From contig OY728165.1 of NCBI GenBank assembly GCA_963277665.1, forward strand, positions 1,760,214,772 to 1,760,278,771: 64,000 nucleotides of DNA, written 5' to 3'. The notes under the pieces are model-generated. The model worked only from the letters and a program-made list of their open reading frames with translations. It did no database searches and was not told where the DNA came from. Shown here piece by piece: positions 14,324-24,561 of this stretch. Both the position numbers and the translations under genes were made by a program. Origin of the DNA: Viscum album (Eukaryota; Streptophyta; Magnoliopsida; Santalales; Viscaceae). Within the stretch, counting starts at the first letter, position 1. Every line of letters starts with the position of its first letter.

Positions 14324-14527
14324 TTAGTCTAGAATATCAAACAAAACATCTATTACATGGAATTTAATGCATGATTTTTGTAGTGAAATTAAATCCATGA
14401 CTAAGATAATGTGAAATTCGTCAAAAAAGGAATAAAAAGGCTTTAGATGATGCACATTACAAAAATATTCAACTGGAAATAAATAATATACATTAGTTAG
14501 GATCATCATACTATTAGAGGTTTTCAT
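14324..14527 (-). pseudogene. Aspartyl protease remnant of element 1
   Basis: A 67-residue open stretch contains FDEFHIILVMDLIS (residues 35-48) followed by a Cys-Ile-Lys tail. This matches the C-terminal half of the retropepsin-like domain of plant Ty3/gypsy polyproteins, where a motif like FDVILGMDWLS is followed by a conserved cysteine. The N-terminal DSG-type active-site half is not readable. It lies about 270 bp upstream of the RT start, the usual place. It is a fragment, not a gene. Confidence 0.7.
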
Positions 14528-14559
14528 AGCTAATTATACATCTAATATTTTGGTTGGAA

Positions 14560-15986
14560 TCAATTAATCATCATATGAAATATATTAGAAAACAATTCAT
14601 GTCTATATCTATAGTCAAACAATATATTATCAGTTAAAGAGTGGATGATATGTATACCTTTCGAGACGTTGACATTATACACCTTGTCAGAAACAATGAT
14701 CTCTTAATATTTTTACTTTTCCATCAATATAAAAAGTGACTAACCTTGATCATTATCATTATCCTTTAGATTTGGTCCCCAAAAAGCATTATTACCATGC
14801 TCTTTTAATTTGATACACTAGATTCTAGGAGTAGCATTATGTCACTCATTCTCTTTATTCATATAATTAACTACAATATTCTCATCACATTGGAATCCGA
14901 TATCCCACTGATGAACCATACCACACCTAAAACGTTTAATAGTCCATTTAATACAAATATCTCTAGGTTACATCCTACACTATGATAATAAAGAATGATC
15001 TTTATATAATTTTAATTTTTTAGTATTTAAATTGAATTCCTCCTTTCTCATATTATCCAAAACAATGAGATTGATATGTAACTAAAAATTTAGTTTCCAA
15101 CATGATTGATGATAAAAAAAATATCTTCATAGATACTGAAATATCAGATGGATAATTCCCTATAGATATATTATTTTATCCCAATGAGTAATTGATCAAC
15201 ATCAATGTTTTATTGGATGATTATACGAAATGTGTACCTCTTGTTTCTTGTAATGTTTTATATTCTAGCTGCAATAGATTCCTCAATCATTTTCATTAGC
15301 ATAAAAAACTATTTTTACATCATTGTACGAAGAGTTTGAGGAATGAAATTATTATATAATATGTTCTTAAACACATACAAAAAAATGGTGTCAATTTTAT
15401 CATATATCCTCTAAATCCTAATAATAGTCCACTATTTATCATCTTCACCTTTTAAATTAAAGTCCTCCAAAATTAATTTCTCATGATCTATAAAATATAT
15501 ATTTAAAAATATCATTTTAGTGATTTTGATCTGTTTCCCAGTATCTATTTGACTATGAAGACCCACTATTGGATGGTTTATGTTTTCTCATTAAGAAAAC
15601 AATATAACATTATTCTTTATTTTTATCATCAGGAAGTCCAATATAATTCATATATTAAAAAATATATTTGATCATAGAAACAATATTTTTCATTCTAACT
15701 CCCATAAAAAACACATCTTGGGTAACAATAATCATTGAAGAACAACAAATTATATAGAAAAATTCATTTAGGATATCTAAATATATGAATTTTTTTTAAT
15801 ATATGAAACAATAAGATTAAACTTTTTTATAAATGATCATTATATATTCAAATACCTGACGATATTTCATAAAGTAAATTTTATTTATCCCAATCATATC
15901 CTACAGGGGTGTCAAAAAATGTGTGGAGTTGGGGCCAACATTATATTCTATGTAATGATCATGTTAGTAATGAAGTAAATTTTTAT
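14560..15986 (-). other. Presumed gag / leader region of element 1
   Basis: This span lies between the primer-binding site and the protease, where gag should be. No clear gag reading survives. Around 14,940-14,890 the minus strand reads RFRCGMVHQWDIGFQC, which resembles a CCHC zinc knuckle but has wrong spacing and a lost first cysteine. I offer it only as a weak pointer. Confidence 0.35.
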
Positions 15987-15998
15987 GTGTTAATACCA
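15987..15998 (-). other. Degenerate primer-binding site (tRNA-Met type)
   Basis: The minus strand reads TGGTATTAACAC just inside the 5' LTR. The usual plant PBS complementary to initiator tRNA-Met starts TGGTATCAGAGC. Eight of twelve positions agree, and three of the four differences are C-to-T or G-to-A. Its position next to the repeat that matches the 3' LTR supports the call. Confidence 0.5.
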
Positions 15999-15999
15999 G

Positions 16000-18900
16000 T
16001 AGGTACATCAATTACATGGCCATGTCAACATGTAGTATACATACAAGGATATATTTATATTTAAAATACATAATTCATTTCTTAAAAAAAATTAGGATGT
16101 TAACCTCAACTGTAGTCAATCGTAACGGTCCTTACAATAGTTTTCTTATCCTTAATTTAAAATTAAAACTAAACATATATTATAAAACAAAATATAATGA
16201 CCAATGGTTTTAATAAATATTTATTACAAAATTCTCTCATGTATATAAATTTAATTACAAAAATTGAAGCCCATATAATATAAAGGTATTAGTCCTTCGA
16301 AAACATGGAAACATAAACAACAAGTTCACATGTGAACTATATTGTATCCCACTATGAAATTCAAAACTATAAACTATCCTAGAAAATACATACAATACCC
16401 AATTCTACAAAATCTAGGGAAAGAGAAATATGAAAGTGTGAGATCAAGATATCAATAAGGGTAAAAATGGATATACCGTAACATAACATGGGATGAAGGG
16501 AATAAAAACATGATAATGACATTTGGAAATCATACAATGTATATTAGTGATTATAATTTTGTGTTTGAGTATAATAAAATGAAATTCATCAGACAATATT
16601 CATAAGGGAATCAAATAACATGATCCATAAAGGAATAAAATGGCATAACATATTGATTTTTTTTCTTACACATATGTATATTAAATAATTTTCTTAGTAA
16701 TTCCTGGATCAATATTATGAATATAATTTTGGAATGGGTTCATATACAAAACCATCATAGAAGTCATTTTTTACTCTAAGGACCATAAATGTGGTCATTA
16801 TCTCTTACTAAAGTAGGATAAATCCCCATTATAGTCTTATTTGTCTCTTAAAATATAAATATTTACCCAATTCAATTTTTTGGTGAAATATGTCCCACCC
16901 ATCATTCAATAAAAATCAAATATATTTGTGTTCAAAAAGATCAAAAAAATCATATTATCACAACCTAAGACATGAAATTGTTTTCATAAAAATATATTTT
17001 TATAAAAAACTATAGAATAGGAATACTATTCATAGTCATTTAATCACATCATCAACTCATAACTCATAGAATAATAATAGGGTTTGTTAAACATTTAATC
17101 ATTTTAAAAACTATGGAAAAAATATGCTTCATAATCATCTAATCATTTAACGTAATATAGAAGAGATATTTGTTTCATAAACATGATGTCATAAAAAACA
17201 TAAACCATATAAAGAAATAATAACGATGGAATCATTTGATTATATCTGTATAAATATTATGTTGCATCGAAGGATGTCATATAAGATAGTATATTATTTT
17301 TAAATAATATTTACATAGAAGGTTTCTTGGGGAATATATGATTTCATTTTTTTTAAAAATTACTAATTAATAAAATATTGTGGAAAACTTATTCATATAA
17401 AATAACATTTCAAACATAAAAATTATTATTCAAATAATGTAATGGTAATGTAGTTGAGAAATTACAATCATTCGGTATATGTTAATAAAAATTATATTCA
17501 CATATTAAAAAATCCCAGTGGTTATCAATTTGAAAACGAAATAAAAATTCCATTGAAACATATTATAAAATTTAAAACATGGGTAGAAATATCAATAGAA
17601 TATAATTTTGAAATTTTAATTTTTTTTTGAAAATATTATCAAAAAATCATTTTAGAGGAAAAATGGGTTTCGACCGAATAAAGAAATAAATGTAATATTT
17701 CATGAAAACTATATTACAATATCTTGAGTAAATAAATAGAGGAAAATGGGAAAACCATTATTCTCATAAAATAATTATAAGATAATAATATTCAGAAATA
17801 TATTAATATATATAAGATAATACTTCATCATCATGATCATAATTGTAATGAATCATGATAAACAATGAGATTGCAACATAAAATCATCAAAACATTTGAA
17901 TCATTTAAATCATAAGTACCATTAAAGAATAAAATAAAATAAATAATTTAACATCATTTATATATGTATATATATATATAATAATTTATATTGGTCAAAT
18001 ATAAACCTTATAAAATAATATTGGTGTAAAACATAATATATGTCTTAGAAAAGGGAAATTGATAAACAAATCCTTTATCATATGTCTTGACATCCTTCGT
18101 ACATGTTTAGAAATAATGTATAATAAATATATTTTTATTCAAAATAAATTAATGAACAAATAATATATATATCATACCATATATGATTCAATTATTTCCT
18201 AATATTACAATTTTATTTACAATTCCAGGATAAAGTAACGTTTGGGTAATTTAAGATTTTTTTCGTATATGATCTGATTTTTTATTTTTGTACATAATTT
18301 TTTCATTGTTCCATAATCTAATGATTTATATAATTAAAATAAACATCATATAAAGTCTGTAAATATTTTATACTAGAGTATATATGATGTATATATTTCC
18401 AAACACTATTTGTTTTACATGTTTTGAGTTATTATTAACTATGTATTTTTAGATTTACTCTCGATAAACATATATACATTTTAATCATTGAAAATAATTT
18501 TTCATATATTTATTATTCAATTTGGAAAACGTTATGTTGAAAGTATTAAATAATAATTATTATTTTTATTCTAAATATAGAAAATGTTATTTAAATTCTA
18601 TCAACAAAATTGGAAAATTTGAATTTAAAATTAGACTTATAACCATGACAAATGAACGGTTTTACAAATAAACAACATAGAAAAAATTAAACAAATATTA
18701 TAAAATATTTCATTATAAAAATATTTCCATTGACACATATTTTATTAATAGATATATAACTATCCCATTTACATTTAATATATTTTAAAAAAGGAAGGGA
18801 ACATCATAGAATATTAACACTAAAGGCTTGTTTCTGGAAAAAGATGTATTTTCACAATTCATTAAAAATTGAATCTTTTCAAAAAAAATTGAAAACATAA

Positions 18901-19554
18901 TCCTCGGAAAATTTTGATATTATTAAATTCTAGATAAATAATATTTTTCATAAATTAATTTTATAGATATTGTAAAATTTAATTCATTAATATTAAAAAA
19001 AGAAAACTACTTTTTATAGAAAAATGATTTTTTAAAACATAAAATGACATTACATCACATTATGTACATTTTTTCATGTGTTATATCAAGATAATAAAAT
19101 ATATATAATATTTAATATTTATTTATTCCTATTTAATCATCCATGTCTAAATTTTGGGTAATAACGGTTTTTTTAAATAACATAACTAATAGTTTTTCAA
19201 AATTTGTGAAAAAATATGCAGCTTGTAATGCATGTTTTCTACGAAATTATATTTATTCTAAAAAATACATAAATTTATAATTACTCAGGTTTCATAGAAT
19301 GTTTTCTATAAAATTTTTAAAGGTTCCAATAATATATAGGAAAAACTAATATTTCAGGGTAGCTTTATTCGTAATCATATTGATGAATGTATTGAAAATT
19401 ATTCCCAGAGTGATATAAATATAAGTTTTCATAATGTTGCAGAATTGAAATGAAAAAAGAAATATCCCTCTTGGATAATGAATATTTTATAATTTACATA
19501 ATCATGTGGAAGAATATATTAATATTAATAATTTGAAAAAGTGATAAAAAGTCA
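16000..19554 (-). repeat. Probable 5' LTR of element 1
   Basis: This is the partner of the repeat at about 3,430-7,931. Its lower edge is set by the primer-binding site and its upper edge by the shared ...AAAGTCA ending; both edges carry some uncertainty. It is 3.55 kb, very AT-rich and without coding potential. A short TA-rich simple repeat lies at 17,960-17,981. Confidence 0.6.
17960..17981. repeat. TA-rich simple repeat
   Basis: An interrupted (TA)n run lies within the 5' LTR of element 1. Confidence 0.8.
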
Positions 19555-22500
19555 TAAATCATGACAAAATATGATTTTATGAAATATGAATTTTCCTAGA
19601 ACCAATAATTATGTAACACTGTCACAATTCTTAGTTGTGATAAATAATGAAATTTAAATTATCAATGCAATAATATCATTGGATTATGAATAATTCTAGT
19701 GATTTTTAAGTGAGAATGAAATTTTTTAGCTTTTTGAAGAGGTTCCCCATTATTTAGTGAAATTTCATAAGGTATCCATGAATTTCATGTCTTCCCAACA
19801 TGAAGATAAATGAAATTGATTGATATAGTTATAGAAAATTTTTCATGTTCCAAGGAAAATACATGAGGATAAAAAATGTTAAATAATTTATAATAATATT
19901 GTTTCATAAAATTCAATGATGATTATAAATCTATAAATTTAACATTCCTATAGTTAGATATAAAAGTATTTAATATAAAGTGAATTATCTTGGAACATCA
20001 ATGTAATTTAAGAAAATTATTTCCACCAAAAAAAAGATTGAAATTATTAATTCTCAAAAAAAGACATAAAATGGTTGCTCAAAGGTATTTTGATCACCTA
20101 TATAAGATGTGAAATGTCATTCAATAATATTATCCATAATTTATTGAGTGAATATTTCACTGAATATGATTCAATTAAGACTTTTAAAAACTAGTTAAAT
20201 ACTATGAAAATATAGAATTGTAAAATTCAATGAAATTATAAACATTATCAACAGTGAATGCATCTATTTATAAAGAACAAACCCCAAATTATTAAATAAT
20301 TTCCGAGTTCGCACAAAAAAAATTGAATGAATATAATTATACATGTATTGAAATAATAGAAAAATGAATAATAACTAATGTAATTTGTTCGTGGTGTTTG
20401 AATTTTTGGGAAGACTGATATTGATTTTTGGTATAAAATGTTAGCATATACAAATTATATAATTCAAACAGTAGGTAATAGTAGTGCTAAAATAATGAAA
20501 GTAAGTCCATTATAACATATAAACTCAAATTAGAGGAATAGTTTTTACCAGATAAATATAATTGAGAGAATGGAGAAGATTTATGAGTTATTAGAAATAG
20601 ATATAGAATCTACATTGAATATTGTAGTAATGTACCTAGCCAATACAATAAATACAATGATAATTAATAAATTGCCTAACCTTAGGTGAAGAAAAATTAT
20701 ATGATGAATACAATCATGGAAAATAGTATGTAAAAGAAGTTCATTTAACAATGTACACCCAAAAAATTAATTATGAATGTTAAGATGAATATTAAACATA
20801 AAGATAATAGATGATTATAATTTTCCAAGAGAGGCCAGAAAATATAACTTTTTTAAATTGAATTTAACATTAATGCAAAATATGTGAATGATCAAATAAA
20901 TATAGAAAGATGTTATCCATTATAGATATAGTGTAAAAAATGGTAGTTAAAAATCTATAATGATGAATATGGAATACATACCAAAAAGGGTTTGCATAAA
21001 TGGGATAACGAGACAAATGGAGTGTGTATCAAGGTAGGACACATCGTTCTCATATGTATTGTTGATTTCCTAACCAAATTATAAGATATGGAAATGAACC
21101 TGGGAGGATATGTTCTATGAAAATATTACTACATAGTGGGAATTAAGTCCCATGAATAAGGTTGAGCATGCGCCTAAAGTCCACTTATTTATATCTCCAT
21201 ACCAGTTGTATTAGTCTATATTATTTGATCAAGGATAAACGAAATATTATTCTTAATTTGATAAATTATATAAGAATATTCTATAAAATAACAAATATCT
21301 ATGAGAAATTAAAACCTTATCACTATAAAGAATTTTTCTTGAAAATTTAAAGGAGGAAATAGAATGAAGAGTTATCTTGTTTTATAGATGCAATGAAGAT
21401 GTTTATTTGTTTGTGAAATATGTACTAGTTACAACACTAAAATAATTACTATTATATAGATACATATTTACCATATCAATTTGACTATTATCAAAAGTAG
21501 TGAATAATATTCTATATAGGAAATAATATAAAAGATGAGACATTTAATAGCATGAACACTTCAAATATTTTCGATTATTGGCAATTAAATTGGCATTTGA
21601 ATCAAAATTTTAATATATATCTATATGGTAACATATTTGAATATAATCAACCATGGAAAAGTATGTAAATAGTCCAATGTGGGGGATGAATAAAAAATCC
21701 CCAATAATTAATGATTTATTAATTCTTTTTAAATCTATATATCAATTCTGAGTTATCAAATTTCAATAGGGAGGTTTCATTTTCAATATCACTTCACTAT
21801 TTGGTAATAAAATTATTGTGATTATAAATAGGGATATACTTTTTAGCATTAATGGGGGAATATTTACATTCAAATCATGTTTTCAAATGTTTTTTGTGAT
21901 TATAAGTGAATGTTCATTCACATTCCTATAAATCAATTTTTCCGAACACAAATCAGTTAGTTTTAGAAGTGGAACACATTATGGAACGTTAAAAAAAATT
22001 ATTGTGTAAATTAAATACACTTTCATACTACAATATGTTATCCCATATAGATATAGATTACTATTTTTTATTTCACATTTATAAAACAATTTTATTTTAT
22101 CTTTCTCTTATAGAAACAATGGATACCTTTGAAAGTATACAATTAAAAAGGGGGAAATATTTTCTAAGATAACATATAAATTATCATAGACTATAGGATC
22201 TATGGGCGAAATAACCTTCGTAAATATTAATTTATTATTAACTGGGACCATGACTATATTGAATTTTAAAATGTTAGTAAATTTGGAATTGAAAAAAAAT
22301 ATTACTGGGGATTGGTGTTCACCATAAATAAGGGTAATAGGATTTTTATTTGTTATCAAATTTTTATAAATACATAGGAATGAAAATTTGTGATGATTAA
22401 GAATAAATTCAATATTTGGATACCATTTATTATGAAATGGATTTATTTTCTCATGTTGATATTGTAATTGAAGACGATACACATATATTTATGAATGCAA

Positions 22501-22907
22501 GTGGAGCTAGTTTCTTAGTGACAAACCCCTAATATATAAAATAATTATAGTGTTCTTTATAATTATAGTGAAATAAGATATAATAATATGAGATAATAGT
22601 CTATACGATTTCCGGAATAGATAAGTAGAGTTTAATGATGATATTTAAACTAATCCATTGTAGCCATCTTTTATACTAGATAATAATAAGTGAAAAAATG
22701 ATTTATTTTTTTTGAGGAAGATAGACTAGATGGTCATGGATCCTTTAATGGGGAACCAATAATCCCAACTAATGTATCATATAAATGTATATTATTTGTA
22801 TGATAGGTTTTTATGTTTGTTGTATTCATGATGGTGTATTAATAAGTTTTATTCTATTGAAGAATGATTTTATAATATTAAAAAAATAGTTCGGTCCATG
22901 ATTTGGT
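19555..22907. other. AT-rich decayed DNA, no gene assigned
   Basis: This lies between element 1 and the CACTA insertion and joins the sequence that resumes at 34,082. The longest open frame (22,108-22,482, minus, 124 codons) is Asn/Ile/Phe-rich with no motif I recognise. A 62-codon frame at 21,162-21,350 is equally uninformative. The region may belong to the 5' part of element 2 (plus strand), whose coding remnants begin near 36.6 kb, but I could not find its LTR or primer site. Confidence 0.5.
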
Positions 22908-22910
22908 AAG
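22908..22910. repeat. CACTA target-site duplication, left (AAG)
   Basis: AAG immediately precedes the CACTA terminus and is repeated at 34,079-34,081. CACTA elements make 3-bp duplications. Removing the element restores a continuous ...TTTGGTAAGGTTGG... host sequence. Confidence 0.9.
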
Positions 22911-22924
22911 CACTAGTGCAGAAA
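22911..22924 (+). repeat. CACTA left terminal inverted repeat
   Basis: CACTAGTGCAGAAA is the exact reverse complement of 34,065-34,078. Imperfect similarity continues inward (a T run followed by ACGTC on both sides). Confidence 0.95.
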
Positions 22925-22929
22925 ACATT

Positions 22930-23768
22930 TTTTTACGTCGGTTATTTTTAATTTTTTACGTCGGTTTCTAGCCGACGTTAATACGTGTGACGTTATAAAT
23001 AAGGTTTTTGACGTTGGTTATTTAAAAACCGACGTCAAAAACATAAAATTGCGATGTTTATCACGTCAGTTATTTTATAACCGACTTGATAAAGGGCCTG
23101 GAGGATGGTTTATCACGTCGGTTATTTTAGAACCGACGTGATAAAGGGACTGAAGAATGGTTTATCACGTCGGTTATTGAAGAACCGACGTGATAAACGG
23201 CCTGGATAATGGTTTATCATGTCGGTTCTTAAACAACCGACGTGATAAACAGGGGCGAGGGGGTTTATCACATCGGTTGATATAGAACCGACGTGATAAA
23301 CGGGGGTGAGGGTGGTTTATCACGTCGGTTCTATAGGAACCGACATGATAAACCGGGCTGAGCGCGGTTTATCACGTCGGTTCATATAAAACCGACGTGA
23401 AAACCCGGGGGAGGGGGGTTTATCACCTCGGTTATTATATAACCGCCGTGATAAACCGGAGGGAGGCGGTTTATCACATCAGTTATTGAATAACTGACGT
23501 GATAAACCATTGCCCAGGCCGTTTAGCACGCCAGTTATTGAATAACCGATGTGATAAACCATTCTCCAGGCCCTTTATCACGTCGGTTATTGAATAACCG
23601 ACGTGATAAACCATTCTGCAGGCCCTTTATCACGCCGGTTATTTAATAACCGACGTGTTAACCATTCTGCAGGCCTTTTATCAAGTCGTTTATTCAATAA
23701 CTGACGTGATAAACCATTCTTCAGACATTTTATCACGTCGGTTATTAAATAACCGACGTGATAAAGCA
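22930..23768. repeat. Left subterminal palindrome array
   Basis: Fourteen modules of about 38 bp have the form TTTATCACGTCGGTTAT-n-AACCGACGTGATAAA, plus a diverged TTTTTGACG module next to the terminus. Each can fold as a hairpin. Spacers are about 15 bp. The first three spacers read like GGGCCTGGAGGATGG and the last five like CCATTCTCCAGGCCC, their reverse complement, so the array is itself mirrored; the five central spacers are G-rich. In En/Spm, subterminal motifs bind the element's TnpA protein. By analogy these are binding sites, but that is inference. Confidence 0.9.
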
Positions 23769-23904
23769 TATTTTTTTTAAAACAGAATGCAGTGATCTTC
23801 TCTCCACCCGAATCAACCAGAAAACAAATCAAGAAATCATACCACAAAAACAGAAGTACATCAAAATTAAGCATGTACATATATAACATATAAAACTTAC
23901 CCAC
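23769..23904. other. Spacer between left array and C-rich block
   Basis: A short AT-rich, A-run-containing spacer. No feature was seen apart from a single partial copy of the CATCCACCCTCAT word at its edge with the next block. Confidence 0.6.
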
Positions 23905-24375
23905 TAGATAGCATCCACCCTCATTTATACCCCATGGACAGCCCTCCCCCACCCCGTTGGAGCCCTCACCCTCATGTATACCCCCTGGATAGCCCTCCCT
24001 CACCCCATTGGAGCTCCCACCCTCATGTACACCCCTTGGACAACCCTCCCCCACCCCATTGGAGCCCCCACCACACTCTTGGACTGCCCCCCGACCCCCG
24101 GACACCCACAAACACCTCTCAACAACCCCCCACCCACCTGAACATCACCTCCTCACCCCCTCACCCCACTTGACAGCCCCCACCACACCCCTGGACAGCC
24201 CCAAACACCTCTGGACAACCCCCCCCACCCCTGGACAGCACTCCCACACCCCTGGACCGGCTTCCCACACCCCAGGACATCCCTTCCACCCCCCAGGACT
24301 ATCCCCCCACCCCACCGGACAGCCCTCCCAGACTGCTGGACACCCCCAACCCCACTGAACACACCCCCACAGACC
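23905..24375. repeat. C-rich (plus) / G-rich (minus) degenerate minisatellite
   Basis: This is a block with extreme strand bias. It starts with two to three copies of a 51-bp unit (TGGACAGCCCT starts at 23,935, 23,986 and 24,037) and decays into short units of the type CACCCCTGGACAGC. It lies downstream of the second gene, so its transcript strand would be G-rich with many GGG runs. Open frames here (for example 23,934-24,358 plus, 24,145-24,443 minus) translate to Pro/His- or Gly/Trp-rich repeats and are by-products of the repeat. Confidence 0.85.
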
Positions 24376-24561
24376 CAAATCCATACTAGAAGAACCATCA
24401 AAAGTAGACCAAAACAAGAAGTAGAGCAAAATAAAACATTCACTTATATAACATTCAAAACTTACACTGTCAACTTAAAAAAAACTAAATCAAACCTAAA
24501 CAACTACCAAATACACAATCAAAACGACAATATTCAAAATTACATTTTACATTACAAACAA
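24376..24561 (-). other. 3' non-coding region of the second CACTA gene
   Basis: About 185 bp of A-rich DNA lie between the stop codon at 24,562-24,564 and the C-rich block. On the minus strand it is T-rich. No clear polyadenylation signal can be fixed. Confidence 0.5.

Larger units (their letters stand above)
3430..19554 (-). mobile_element. Ancient Ty3/gypsy LTR retrotransposon (element 1), nested
   Basis: Read on the minus strand the parts fall in canonical Ty3/gypsy order: 5' LTR (about 19,554-16,000), primer-binding site, gag-like region, aspartyl protease, reverse transcriptase/RNase H, integrase, polypurine tract, 3' LTR (7,931 to about 3,430). The PR-RT-RH-INT order identifies Ty3/gypsy rather than Ty1/copia. 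The element is dead: every domain carries many stops and indels. A solo LTR of another element interrupts the integrase, so the original length was about 12 kb. The upper LTR edges (7,931 and 19,554) both read ...AAAGTCA on the plus strand. The lower edges are approximate, and no convincing target duplication was found. Confidence 0.75.

Noticed and set aside
14890..14940. CCHC zinc knuckle of gag
   Set aside because: The Cys/His spacing is wrong and the first cysteine is missing; mentioned only as a weak hint in the gag-region entry.
22108..22482. A 124-codon minus-strand open frame
   Set aside because: Asn/Ile/Phe-rich with no motif; one frame of this length among many in AT-rich DNA is not enough, and its neighbours are noise.
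22930..23768. CRISPR-like look of regularly spaced repeats with short spacers
   Set aside because: The repeats are long perfect palindromes with related, mirrored spacers, no cas genes are present, and they sit at transposon ends in plant-like DNA.
23587..24443. Overlapping open frames up to 174 codons, Pro/His- or Gly/Trp-rich
   Set aside because: They span the left array and the C-rich minisatellite, are open on both strands and have no domain.
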